A stretch of 43,186 bases of DNA, taken from NCBI RefSeq assembly GCF_002135375.1, contig NZ_NEGH01000018.1, positions 1 to 43,186 on the forward strand. Direction: 5' to 3'. Each line of letters starts with the position of its first letter. The first letter of the stretch is position 1. The notes under the pieces were generated by a model that did no database searches, had not been told where the DNA came from, and saw nothing but the letters and a program-made list of their open reading frames with translations. Below, piece after piece: positions 20,053-29,687 of the stretch. Origin of the DNA: Acinetobacter sp. ANC 4558 (GTDB lineage: Bacteria > Pseudomonadota > Gammaproteobacteria > Pseudomonadales > Moraxellaceae). The position numbers and the translations under genes are program-made.

Positions 20053-20475
20053 TTAAATATTTTCAATAATCTCAAAATCATGTGAAATTTTTACACCACC
20101 ATCCGTCAACATTTTACTGGCAGAACAGTACTTTTCTGCTGAAAGTTCAACGGCTTTCGAAACCTGCTTTTCTTTGACAGAGTTGCCTTTCACGACAAAA
20201 TGGAGATGAATATTTGTAAAAACTGCAGGAACTGTATCAGCACGATCAGCTTTTAAAAAGCATTCAACACTCGTCACATCTTGTCTAGATTTTTTTAAAA
20301 TTGTCACAATATCAAATGATGCACAACCACCAAGTCCCATTAATATCAACTCCATAGGACGTGGACCACGATTTTCACCCCCATATTCAGGCGATCCATC
20401 CATAATTATGCGATGACCACTCTCCGATTTCGCCTCAAAAGCAACATTCTCTAGCCAGTGAACACTTGTTTGCAT
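20053..20475 (-). CDS. OsmC/Ohr-family protein (YhfA type)
   Basis: This 140-residue protein has the OsmC fold signatures: GPRPMELILMGLGGCASFD with the first redox cysteine, and SAEKYCSASKML with the second. OsmC and Ohr enzymes reduce organic hydroperoxides with the two cysteines. The YhfA subgroup, which this resembles more, has no proven substrate. It is divergent from the crp-like gene, the same arrangement as yhfA and crp in E. coli. The shared 170-base gap probably holds both promoters. Confidence 0.9.
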   Translation of the reverse strand: MQTSVHWLENVAFEAKSESGHRIIMDGSPEYGGENRGPRPMELILMGLGGCASFDIVTILKKSRQDVTSVECFLKADRADTVPAVFTNIHLHFVVKGNSVKEKQVSKAVELSAEKYCSASKMLTDGGVKISHDFEIIENI

Positions 20476-20645
20476 TGCAAGTCCCTAAAAAAAACTATAA
20501 ATTTACATGGTACCTGTACACTAACATAATTTGAGCTGATAAGAAATTTCATCGTTTGAGTTGAAAGGATTTTCATCTCTACTGTGTGACAAGTTCATAC
20601 TAGGTCTTGTGCGATCTATTATTTATCCAATTCGGAACCGTTAGC

Positions 20646-21344
20646 ATGACTTCAAACTTTTCACAACTTAGCACTGATGCGCTATCGCCTGGTCAATTAC
20701 CAGAATCAGTAAAAGCATTATTAAAACGCGCTTATATTAACCGTTATCCAAAACGTACAACTATCGTTGATCCAGGTTCAGACTCTAAGTCTTTATACTT
20801 GATTCTAAAAGGTTCAGTATCAATCATCCTTCGAGAAGATGATGATCGTGAAATTGTGGTTGCTTATTTAAATCCAGGGGATTTTTTTGGGGAAATGGGA
20901 CTCTTCGAAGCAAATCCACAGCGTACTGCTGAAGTACGTACTCGTGAGATCTGTGAAATTGCCGAAATTACTTATGAAAATTTTCATGAATTAAGTAAAC
21001 AATATCCTGACCTAAGCTATGCGGTATTTGCACAGCTTGTACGTCGCCTTAAAAATACGACACGTAAAGTTACAGACTTAGCCTTTATTGATGTCTCAGG
21101 ACGCATTGCACGCTGTTTAATTGACTTATCAACACAACCTGCCGCAATGATTTTGCCAAACGGACGGCAAATCCGTATTACACGCCAAGAAATTGGTCGT
21201 ATTGTTGGATGTTCTCGAGAAATGGTCGGTCGTGTTCTTAAAACACTAGAAGAACAAGGCATGATTGAAACAGATGGAAAAGCAATATTAATCTTTGATG
21301 CTTCCCTAGAATCAAATGATGAATACAGTGATGAATCTAAATAA
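20646..21344 (+). CDS. crp: Crp/Vfr-type cAMP-responsive transcription regulator
   Basis: The 232-residue protein has an N-terminal cyclic-nucleotide-binding beta roll, with the phosphate-binding cassette FFGEMGLFEANPQRTAEV. A dimerisation helix follows, then a C-terminal winged helix-turn-helix with ITRQEIGRIVGCSREMVGRV. The helix-turn-helix closely follows E. coli CRP. In the cassette the Arg-Ser of CRP is Arg-Thr, which still suits cAMP. ATG 20646 is used because the family N-terminus fits and GGAA lies upstream; the TTG at 20607 has no support. The name vfr would be an equal choice. A terminator follows directly, so the gene is monocistronic. Confidence 0.93.
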   Translation: MTSNFSQLSTDALSPGQLPESVKALLKRAYINRYPKRTTIVDPGSDSKSLYLILKGSVSIILREDDDREIVVAYLNPGDFFGEMGLFEANPQRTAEVRTREICEIAEITYENFHELSKQYPDLSYAVFAQLVRRLKNTTRKVTDLAFIDVSGRIARCLIDLSTQPAAMILPNGRQIRITRQEIGRIVGCSREMVGRVLKTLEEQGMIETDGKAILIFDASLESNDEYSDESK

Positions 21345-21360
21345 TTTTCATGTTAAATAT

Positions 21361-21391
21361 AAAAGCAAATTTTAGAATTTGCTTTTTTTTT
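21361..21391 (+). terminator. Rho-independent terminator of the crp-like gene
   Basis: An 11-bp stem (21361-21371 with 21376-21386) runs into nine T. Confidence 0.88.
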
Positions 21392-21507
21392 GCCGATGTC
21401 TTTACCATAAAAATTTAAAACTTCTCATAAATTATGATTTCAATTACTTGAACAAATGCTTTAGCTTATGATGAGTAAAGTTTACATGTTTCTAACAGGA
21501 TAGTGAT

Positions 21508-22557
21508 ATGCAATTCAAACCATTAGCAAATACTGGAATATTAGTACCTGAAATTTGTCTTGGCACCATGACATTTGGTGAGCAAAACTCACAACAAGAG
21601 GCATTCCAACAACTTGATTATGCGCTAGATCGTGGTTTGTATTTTTGGGATACAGCAGAGATGTATCCTGTTCCACCGAAAGCAGAGACACAAGGTGCTA
21701 CAGAGCGTATTATCGGAAACTGGATCGCAGCACGTGGAGGACGAGATAAAATCTTTCTTGCATCTAAAATTGCTGGCCCATCGCAAGGAGGAGTACATAT
21801 TCGTGAAGGAAAAACTAAATTCATAGCCAGTGAAATTCAATCTGCAATTGATCTTTCATTGACACGCTTACAAACAGATTATATTGATTTATATCAATTA
21901 CATTGGCCTCAGCGCCCAACTAATTTTTTTGGAAAACTCGGCTATAACAACTCAGATGCAAATAGTGAAAATCAAGTTACATCACTAGAAGAAACCTTGA
22001 TTGCATTATCAGAAGAAGTCAAAAAAGGACGTATTCGTCATATTGGGCTATCCAATGAAACACCTTGGGGTACCATGAAATTTTTACATTTAGCCGAGCA
22101 GCTCGGTTTAGAAAAAATTGTAAGTGTTCAAAATCCGTATAGCCTGTTAAACCGAACTTATGAAGTTGGAATGGCTGAGATTGCAAAATATGAAAATGTC
22201 GGTTTGCTTGCTTATTCCCCACTTGCCTTTGGTTATTTGACTGGAAAATTTAGACATGGTGCACGCCCTGCCAATGCACGAATCACGTTATATTCGCGTT
22301 TTAGCCGTTATAGCAACCCAGAAAGTATCTGGGCTGTAGAACAATATGCACAATTGGCTGAAAAGCATGATTTAACATTAACCCAATTAGCACTTGCTTT
22401 TATTAAACAACAATTTTTTGTGACATCAACCATTATTGGGACGACAAATTTAGATCAACTTAAAGAAAATATTGATGCGTTTGATGTCAACTTATCAGAA
22501 GAAGTTTTACAAGCGATTGCAGAAATTCATCAACAACAGCCTAATCCTGCACCTTAA
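21508..22557 (+). CDS. tas: NADP(H)-dependent aldo-keto reductase, Tas type
   Basis: The 349-residue (beta/alpha)8 enzyme matches E. coli Tas in length and in sequence blocks. It has LGTMTFGEQNS near the N-terminus, and the catalytic Asp and Tyr in FWDTAEMYPVPP. The catalytic Lys is in FLASKIAG and the His in YQLHWPQR. The C-terminal cofactor region has STIIGTTNLDQL. Aldo-keto reductases reduce carbonyls with NADPH; the natural substrate of Tas is not known. RBS AGGA precedes ATG 21508. It stands between two terminators. Confidence 0.93.
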   Translation: MQFKPLANTGILVPEICLGTMTFGEQNSQQEAFQQLDYALDRGLYFWDTAEMYPVPPKAETQGATERIIGNWIAARGGRDKIFLASKIAGPSQGGVHIREGKTKFIASEIQSAIDLSLTRLQTDYIDLYQLHWPQRPTNFFGKLGYNNSDANSENQVTSLEETLIALSEEVKKGRIRHIGLSNETPWGTMKFLHLAEQLGLEKIVSVQNPYSLLNRTYEVGMAEIAKYENVGLLAYSPLAFGYLTGKFRHGARPANARITLYSRFSRYSNPESIWAVEQYAQLAEKHDLTLTQLALAFIKQQFFVTSTIIGTTNLDQLKENIDAFDVNLSEEVLQAIAEIHQQQPNPAP

Positions 22558-22599
22558 AATGCATACGAATTTCGTTATTCAGAATGTAAATCATTAAAT

Positions 22600-22626
22600 A
22601 AAAGGATGCAAATGCATCCTTTTTTA
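22600..22626. terminator. Terminator shared by tas and the convergent M48 protease gene
   Basis: An 11-bp stem (22600-22610 with 22613-22623) has T tracts outward on the plus strand and A tracts to the left, and sits between converging genes. Confidence 0.8.
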
Positions 22627-22634
22627 ATCAAAAA

Positions 22635-23417
22635 TTAATTACGTTTTACACTTTTATTATAGAGAGCCATTGCAGCAGGCAAATTCTGACGCATTGCTTC
22701 AATGCGTTGCGTATTAGAAGGGTGTGTTGATAAGAAAGATGATCCTCCTGCCCCATCTAATTTATTCATTTTCTCCCAAAGTGTAATTGCCGCCTGTGGA
22801 TTATATCCTGCTCTCGCCATAAGCATTAATCCACCTTGGTCAGCTCTGCTCTCTAGGTTGCGTGAATACGGTAAACCAACCCCAATTTGCGAACCTAATT
22901 GTGCTGCTGCTGAACCAGACTCTCCTGCCCCTGCTGCACTTAAACCAATACCTAATGCAATATCAGTCAAAGCCTGAGCACCAATTTTTTGCTTAGAATG
23001 CTCTTCTAAAGCATGAACCATCTCATGCCCCATAATTGCCGCAATTTCAGCATTAGTTAAATTTAACTTATCTACAATTCCTGTATAAAAGACAACCTTC
23101 CCACCTGGTGCAACATAAGCATTCACTTGATTAGATTTCAATACTGCAAGTTGCCAATCAAATTTAATACCAGTCTGATTCAACTGATCTGCATAAGGCT
23201 TTAAATTCATAAACACGGTATTAATACGCTGATAAGTAGAAGAGCTCGTATCAAGAGTTTTGGATGTACGTGCTTCCGTTACTGTTTTATTAAATCCCTG
23301 AGTTGCCGCAGTATTTAATGTTGCACTATCAGCACCCACAAAATCTGCAAATGTAGCACATCCAGAAATTGTCATGACCCCTGACATCAGTAAAGCCGTC
23401 ATAAAATTTTTATTCAT
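22635..23417 (-). CDS. M48-family metalloprotease, outer-membrane lipoprotein (first paralogue)
   Basis: The 260-residue protein has a lipoprotein signal with lipobox ISGC (Cys20). The zinc motif HEMVH lies in AAIMGHEMVHALEEHS, and the third ligand Glu is in the ESRADQGG block. This is the layout of the LoiP/YggG and BepA-type periplasmic quality-control proteases. It is about two-thirds identical by eye to the protein encoded at 24056-24847, including the ATFADFVGADSATLN start of the mature form. The two genes are separate transcription units. Likely role: turnover of misfolded outer-membrane proteins; exact substrate unknown. Confidence 0.9.
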   Translation of the reverse strand: MNKNFMTALLMSGVMTISGCATFADFVGADSATLNTAATQGFNKTVTEARTSKTLDTSSSTYQRINTVFMNLKPYADQLNQTGIKFDWQLAVLKSNQVNAYVAPGGKVVFYTGIVDKLNLTNAEIAAIMGHEMVHALEEHSKQKIGAQALTDIALGIGLSAAGAGESGSAAAQLGSQIGVGLPYSRNLESRADQGGLMLMARAGYNPQAAITLWEKMNKLDGAGGSSFLSTHPSNTQRIEAMRQNLPAAMALYNKSVKRN

Positions 23418-23535
23418 TTCGCTTTTTTCTCCGCACTTACATTTTGCAAAATTTATTACAGAATTATAACTTACACACTCTTATGAAGATGAAATTTTTA
23501 AATGAATTTATTATATTTCTGTAACAGACTAATTT

Positions 23536-23841
23536 TTATATAAATTGATAAATTAACCAAAAAATTAAGGCAAAAATATCCAACATTAAATAAACCTGAC
23601 ATAACGTTTCTATTTTTTTTTCAAGCTCAGTATTCTTTCTTTTTATATACAAATATGTATTTTGTATCAAAACTAATGGAATAAGTAAGCATGCAATCAT
23701 CACGGTTAAACCAATAAATGTTTGATATATAAAATCAACATGTACATTTTGTAGCTTAATCATAATCATGGCAATTGTTGGGGCACCTCCCATTGCAAAT
23801 AATAATGAATAAAAAATAGTACCAGCGATGTTCTTTTGCAT
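23536..23841 (-). CDS. Small membrane protein between the two M48 genes, unknown function
   Basis: The 101-residue protein has three likely membrane segments: about residues 8-28, 36-58 and 80-100. A short charged loop (KRKNTELEKKIE) lies before the last one. I do not recognise it. ATG 23841 with GGA about ten bases upstream is preferred to TTG 23859. It lies between two paralogous lipoprotein genes on the same strand, so it may have been captured in the duplication or may be a partner; neither can be shown here. Confidence 0.6.
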   Translation of the reverse strand: MQKNIAGTIFYSLLFAMGGAPTIAMIMIKLQNVHVDFIYQTFIGLTVMIACLLIPLVLIQNTYLYIKRKNTELEKKIETLCQVYLMLDIFALIFWLIYQFI

Positions 23842-23937
23842 TCTACAATCCAATCTCAATCTACATATATTTAATGATGTTTATAATACGTTTAAATTTA
23901 AAAACATACTGAACTTTTGTCTTCCTTTAACAAGAAT

Positions 23938-23961
23938 AAAGCCTTGCATATGCAAGGCTTT
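23938..23961 (-). terminator. Terminator downstream of the second M48 gene
   Basis: A perfect 11-bp inverted repeat (23938-23948 with 23951-23961) contains GCCTTGCA and is followed on the minus strand by TATTC. It lies about 95 bases after the stop at 24056. Confidence 0.65.
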
Positions 23962-24055
23962 AATTCAACACATCATATTTAAATATTCGAACTAATATTT
24001 TACTCTCTCCAATCAATACGGAGATCGTAATTAATCAAAAAGCTAATCTTTTAAA

Positions 24056-24847
24056 TTATTTTTTAGAACTAGAAGCATATACTGCTTTTGCTTCTGTCAT
24101 GCTCTTCTTCAAATCTGCAATTCGATCATTATTTGAAGGATGCGTAGAGGTAAACTTAGCAAGTGCAGCATTATTACTTGAGTCAATTTGGTTCATTTTT
24201 TGCCATACGGTCACAGCTGCTTCAGGGTTATAACCTGCTTTAGCCATTAGCATTAAACCACCACGATCGGCTCTTGATTCTAAGTTACGTGAATATGGTA
24301 AACCAATACCATATTTACTGCCAAGATCAATTGCATCTGCCCCTTGTTCACCCAATTTACTGCTCGCATAAGATTTACCAGCATTAACAGCAAGATTTGT
24401 TAAAGCAGTCGCACCTGCTTTGCTTTTTGAGTGCTCTTCTAATGCATGCGTCATTTCATGACCCATAATCGCAGCAATTTCAGCATCAGTCAGTTTTAAC
24501 TGATTAACAATGCCTGTAAAGAAAACAACTTTACCTCCTGGCATTACAAAAGCATTTAAATCATTTGATTTTAAAACACTTAATTTCCAATCAAATTTAT
24601 GTCCTGTCTCATTCATTTGATCAGCATATGGTTTCATTTTAAGAAATACCGCATTAATACGCTTATAAGTTGCCGAAGATGTATCCAATGCTTTTTGAGA
24701 TTTAGCACTGTCGACCATTGCTTGATAATCTTGTGCTGCATTCATATTTAATGTTGCTGAGTCATTTCCAGTTAACTCTGCAAAAGTAGCACAACCAGAC
24801 AGACCAAGCGCTACCGCTAAAATATAAATGCCATTCTTATTAATCAT
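24056..24847 (-). CDS. M48-family metalloprotease, outer-membrane lipoprotein (second paralogue)
   Basis: This 263-residue protein parallels the one at 22635-23417. It has lipobox LSGC (Cys19), HEMTH in AAIMGHEMTHALEEHS, and the ESRADRGG block carrying the third zinc ligand. The main differences are in the middle, where this copy has a Lys/Ser-rich loop (GKSYASSKLGEQ) in place of a Gly/Ala-rich one. Both copies keep all catalytic residues, so both are probably active. The divergence implies an old duplication with some specialisation. Confidence 0.9.
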   Translation of the reverse strand: MINKNGIYILAVALGLSGCATFAELTGNDSATLNMNAAQDYQAMVDSAKSQKALDTSSATYKRINAVFLKMKPYADQMNETGHKFDWKLSVLKSNDLNAFVMPGGKVVFFTGIVNQLKLTDAEIAAIMGHEMTHALEEHSKSKAGATALTNLAVNAGKSYASSKLGEQGADAIDLGSKYGIGLPYSRNLESRADRGGLMLMAKAGYNPEAAVTVWQKMNQIDSSNNAALAKFTSTHPSNNDRIADLKKSMTEAKAVYASSSKK

Positions 24848-24963
24848 TTGCTTACCATTTTAAAAATAAAAAATTAAAAGTTTTACGAACTAGCAATTTA
24901 TCATATTTCACACATTTTTATACAAAAACAAAACATATTTCACATTATTATTATTTTATTTAT

Positions 24964-24993
24964 AAAAAAACCTCACAATTGTGAGGTTTTTTT
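24964..24993 (-). terminator. Rho-independent terminator of purA
   Basis: A perfect 15-bp palindrome centred at 24978/24979, with CCTCAC/GTGAGG in the stem and A/T runs on both sides, lies 20 bases beyond the purA stop. It could work in both directions. Confidence 0.88.
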
Positions 24994-25012
24994 TAACTAT
25001 TTGATCTCTAAT

Positions 25013-26347
<1,335 letters not shown>

Positions 26348-26403
26348 TCATGCTGTTAAAATTGAAAATACGACCGAATGAATATGAACATTCAGCCCTA
26401 TCA

Positions 26404-27570
26404 TTAAATTTGTTCGATTACCCACTCACCAGATTTATGATTCATTTGATGAGTTGCAAACGGAATAGAATCTAGACCATCTTGACCTAATAACTGAATT
26501 ACACTTCGCCCTTGAGCACGTAATTTTGCAATTGCTTCTAATAAGGCCTTGTCTGTACCTTTAGGAGCAATAATATTTTCAACTTTTCTAAATTGTCCTG
26601 CAGAAAGTGCATATAAGTCGCAGGAAAAACCTGTGGCTGGACGCGCACGTCCAAAATGCTCACCAATACCATCATAACGACCACCTTGCGCAATCGGTGC
26701 CGCACGGTTTGGGGCATACACTGCGTATGTTAATCCTGTGTGATAATGATAAGAACGAAGCTCAACCACATCTATTCCAAGTTGCAAATTTGGCCAACGC
26801 GCATGAATTTCTGCTTGAGTGGTTTTTAACGCTTCAAATGCTAATTTAAATTCCACATCCTCAAGAATTGATGCACTTAAATGCTGTTGTAATGCCGCCA
26901 AATCACTTGCATAGCGACCTAAAGCATAAAAATCTTGACCAAATGCTAAATCTGAAGTGAATGCAGCAAGCTCTGGTAATGCTTTGCGCTGATATAAATC
27001 TGAAAGTTGGCGTTCAGTTGCTTTATTTAAACCTGCATGTTTAATCAAGCTACGGAATAACCCAACATGACCTAAATCTAGATGAATACCTGTCTCAAAA
27101 CCAGAAGATTTCAATAGCCCCAGCATGACATCAATCATTTCAACATCGGCATCAATACTATCTGAACCAAACAATTCTGCACCGAGTTGTAGTGGTGCTC
27201 GTGTGGTATTAAACCCTTGAGGTTTTGTATGTAAAACAGTACCAGCATAGCAATAACGTGCCACACCATTTACAGGATATACATGTGCATCAATACGTGC
27301 GACTTGCGGTGTCATATCGGCACGCACACCCAGCAAGCGACCAGAAAGTTGATCTATGACCTTAAACGTAGCTAAGTCTAAATCTTGATTCGATTCTGAT
27401 AAAGAAGATAGAGATTCGATATATTCAATAAATGGCGTGTACACCAACTGATAACCTCGATAAGTGAGGAAATCTAGTGCATCACGACGCAAGGTTTCTA
27501 TTGCTTGCGCTTGTTCTGGTAATACATCAGCTACACCATCAGGTAATAACCATGTCTCTGAAATGGGCAT
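26404..27570 (-). CDS. hisZ: ATP phosphoribosyltransferase regulatory subunit
   Basis: HisZ is a catalytically dead relative of histidyl-tRNA synthetase. It binds the short form of HisG and makes the first step of histidine synthesis sensitive to feedback. The 388 residues show the class II synthetase core: LPDGVADVLPEQAQ at the start, the motif 2 region (LGVRADMTPQVARID), and a GGRYDGIGEHFG block near the C-terminus. The anticodon-binding domain of HisS is missing, as in the family. Its presence predicts a short HisG elsewhere in the genome. ATG 27570 is supported by the family N-terminus. Confidence 0.96.
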   Translation of the reverse strand: MPISETWLLPDGVADVLPEQAQAIETLRRDALDFLTYRGYQLVYTPFIEYIESLSSLSESNQDLDLATFKVIDQLSGRLLGVRADMTPQVARIDAHVYPVNGVARYCYAGTVLHTKPQGFNTTRAPLQLGAELFGSDSIDADVEMIDVMLGLLKSSGFETGIHLDLGHVGLFRSLIKHAGLNKATERQLSDLYQRKALPELAAFTSDLAFGQDFYALGRYASDLAALQQHLSASILEDVEFKLAFEALKTTQAEIHARWPNLQLGIDVVELRSYHYHTGLTYAVYAPNRAAPIAQGGRYDGIGEHFGRARPATGFSCDLYALSAGQFRKVENIIAPKGTDKALLEAIAKLRAQGRSVIQLLGQDGLDSIPFATHQMNHKSGEWVIEQI

Positions 27571-27609
27571 GTTGTAAACCTAAATCCTTGCCAGCGCGGA
27601 AGAAATCCG

Positions 27610-27638
27610 CATAAAAAAATCGGGAACACACCCGATTT
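27610..27638 (-). terminator. Rho-independent terminator upstream of hisZ
   Basis: An 8-bp stem (27617-27624 with 27631-27638) with a six-base loop is followed on the minus strand by seven T. It ends a transcript coming from the right, where no full gene remains close by. Confidence 0.75.
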
Positions 27639-27646
27639 CTCCAAGT

Positions 27647-27757
27647 TTAGCACGATACTTTAGCGTCTGCACCAGACTTTTTCAAAAATTCATTTAACGC
27701 CCTTATAGTTTTATATAAATCAACGAAAAAAAGGGAAATTAAGTTATAAAAATTTGA
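27647..27757 (-). pseudogene. Possible C-terminal remnant of an unidentified gene
   Basis: A minus-strand frame of about 36 codons without a start ends at TAA 27649-27647, nine bases before a strong terminator. It reads VDLYKTIRALNEFLKKSG near its end. That position is where the last codons of an upstream gene should be. I do not recognise the peptide and coding status is uncertain. Confidence 0.25.
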
Positions 27758-27986
27758 TCACTCTAATTAAATATGAAGCTATTTATTTACTATCATTTTT
27801 CAATTGAAATAAGGATTAAGATTAGACTTAATCACTCTGTGTAAAATAACGACATCATGCGCTCATCTCGCGAATAAAAATCTCCATACAACTGTGGCTA
27901 ACACGTCAGCTGAACACTTTAAAAGGTGAGAAGAGTCTTTTCGCATTAATAGATCAATTGAAACTTGCTATTGATTCACTCAACGC

Positions 27987-28550
27987 TTATATCAAATCAA
28001 TTGAGTCCAAATATTCTTGTGTTGACTTTACGTTTGTTAAAAAGTTTAAAGCCGCTAAAAATGCAGTTTTTACATCTACTGCATTGACCTCTTTTGATGC
28101 ATAGCTTAACGCTCGTGCTGCTGTCGCATCAGCAATCACGTCAACTTCATATCCTAAATCTAAAGCAGCTCTTGTCGTTGCGTCTACACACATATTGGTC
28201 ATCATCCCCGTGATTATCAATTTCTGAACAGATAATGCTTTAAGCTGATGTTGTAATTCCGTTTGGTGAAAACTGTTTGGAAAATGTTTAATCACATTAA
28301 AACCATTCGTTTGATTTTCGCATGCCAGTTTTGCATGATTTTCAGCACCATAGGTTCCTTCAAAAAATAGTCGATCTGGTGCAAGTGATTGTGTATGTTG
28401 AATATAAAAAATTGGCCATTCCTTTTGAATAAATTGTGCTTCAAGTTTTAAAATATTTTCTAATGCTATTTCTGGTTCATGTAATTCCATTTTTCCATTT
28501 TTGAAATAGTCGTTTTGCACATCGATAATAATTAATGCTTGTACAGTCAT
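27987..28550 (-). CDS. Isochorismatase-like cysteine hydrolase
   Basis: The 187-residue protein has the family fold. IIDVQNDYF carries the catalytic Asp near the N-terminus, and the catalytic Cys is in MMTNMCVDATTRAAL. A cis-peptide-like GMMTN and the VIADATAAR segment are also present. Relatives hydrolyse isochorismate, nicotinamide, N-carbamoyl compounds or similar amides; the sequence does not decide which. ATG 28550 (MTVQALII) has GGAA eight bases upstream and is preferred to ATG 28568. An Lrp/AsnC-type regulator gene starts about 110 bases away on the other strand and probably controls it. Confidence 0.88.
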   Translation of the reverse strand: MTVQALIIIDVQNDYFKNGKMELHEPEIALENILKLEAQFIQKEWPIFYIQHTQSLAPDRLFFEGTYGAENHAKLACENQTNGFNVIKHFPNSFHQTELQHQLKALSVQKLIITGMMTNMCVDATTRAALDLGYEVDVIADATAARALSYASKEVNAVDVKTAFLAALNFLTNVKSTQEYLDSIDLI

Positions 28551-28662
28551 TCGATTGTTCCAATACATGATAAAGTTTGTATAACTTATGCGAACTTCCT
28601 TAAAATTTGTAGCACCTTATGAAAGAAGTTCTTAAAATAACGTTCACAATGAAAAAAATGAA

Positions 28663-29076
28663 ATGAGTCAGAACATAATGGATCAAATTGATAAAGAAAT
28701 TTTAAAAATATTGCACATGGATTCTCGTTTGTCACATAAAGAAATTGGCGATAAGGTACATCGAACAGGTCAAGCAGTTGGAAATCGAGTCACCCGTTTA
28801 ATTGAGCAAAATATCATTCAAAAATATACGATAGAAACCCATAATGAACACACTCAATTCATTCGTATTATGATGAAGGAACCTAACTTCAATGCTTTTG
28901 AGACGTTTATTACTCAATTTTATGCAATTCATGAATGTTATAAAGTCGCAGGTTCAGCTTGCTATACGCTTATTGCTCATTTTAACCCAGAAGAATTGCA
29001 TCAATTCATTGAGAAAATTTCGATTTGGGGTACATATTCAATTGACCATGTTATTCGGAAAATTGACCCTAAATAA
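28663..29076 (+). CDS. Lrp/AsnC-family transcription regulator (divergent from the hydrolase)
   Basis: The 137-residue protein has an N-terminal winged helix-turn-helix (MDQIDKEILKILHMDSRLS, then EIGDKVHRTGQAVGNRVTRL). A shortened C-terminal RAM/AsnC-like ligand domain follows. It is on the short side for the family, and the ligand domain is divergent. ATG 28663 is used; the in-frame ATG at 28678 matches the usual family start better and is possible. Divergent placement suggests it regulates the hydrolase gene. It converges with the other Lrp-type gene, with four bases between the stops. Confidence 0.85.
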   Translation: MSQNIMDQIDKEILKILHMDSRLSHKEIGDKVHRTGQAVGNRVTRLIEQNIIQKYTIETHNEHTQFIRIMMKEPNFNAFETFITQFYAIHECYKVAGSACYTLIAHFNPEELHQFIEKISIWGTYSIDHVIRKIDPK

Positions 29077-29080
29077 TCTC

Positions 29081-29539
29081 TTATTTTTCTATCGGTAATG
29101 CTGTTGTATGCTTAATGGTTTGTAATGGAATTTCCGTTTTCACGTTTTGAATACTGGTAATTCGATTGAGTCGATGAATTTGAAATTTACGATATGCATC
29201 TAAATCTGCAACGACAATTCTTAAGAAAAAATCACAATCACCTGCCATTAATTGACATTCCACCACCTCATCCATATCTTGAATTGCATCAACAAAGGCA
29301 TTTACAGTTTTTTCATCTTGCTCCTTCAACCATATACGTGCAAAAACCGTTAGTCCTAAATTGATCTTCTGAGGGTTGAGTAATGCTACATATTTTTCTA
29401 TGACCCCATCATCTTCGAGCTGTTTTACTCGACGTAAACAAGGAGATGGCGAAAGACTCACCAATTGCGCTAACTCGTTGTTTTGCAATTTACCATTGTG
29501 TTGCAATATTTGCAGTATTCGCTTATCCAATTGATCCAT
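29081..29539 (-). CDS. Lrp/AsnC-family transcription regulator (divergent from azlCD)
   Basis: This 152-residue protein is a standard-length Lrp-family member. The helix-turn-helix lies at residues 5-50 (MDQLDKRILQIL, then LSPSPCLRRVKQLEDDGVI). A RAM domain follows, with VECQLMAGDCDFFLRIVVADL forming the ligand-binding beta strands. It is divergent from azlC with a 148-base gap. In Bacillus, azlB, an Lrp-type regulator, represses azlCD, so the same pairing here suggests control of branched-chain amino acid export. Confidence 0.92.
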   Translation of the reverse strand: MDQLDKRILQILQHNGKLQNNELAQLVSLSPSPCLRRVKQLEDDGVIEKYVALLNPQKINLGLTVFARIWLKEQDEKTVNAFVDAIQDMDEVVECQLMAGDCDFFLRIVVADLDAYRKFQIHRLNRITSIQNVKTEIPLQTIKHTTALPIEK

Positions 29540-29687
29540 AAGGGTTAAAGCATAAAATTTTAATAATTATATTAATAAAGCAATATTCTGCCAAAAACAA
29601 CCGTAATAAAGCTAAATAAAATACCAAATTTCTTGAATCAATACATAAAATAACATTTCTCAGCCTTTTCCACGCTTTAGCATATCC

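Larger units (their letters stand above)
27571..27986. other. Debris-like region upstream of hisZ
   Basis: About 415 bases without a complete gene. On the minus strand at its hisZ end are a terminator (27610-27638) and a short frame ending just before it, described separately. On the plus strand a start-less open frame runs from about 27869 into the 3' part of the next gene and includes a peptide RQLNTLKGEKSLFALIDQLK. It could be a fragment of a lost gene. I recognise neither. Confidence 0.4.

Noticed and set aside
20586..20601. CRP-like sequence TGTGAC...TTCATA before the crp-like gene
   Set aside because: The spacer is one base short and the right arm is poor, so autoregulation cannot be claimed from it.
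28892..29098. Out-of-frame ORF overlapping the first Lrp-type regulator
   Set aside because: Shadow of the regulator gene, Leu-rich and without a ribosome binding site.
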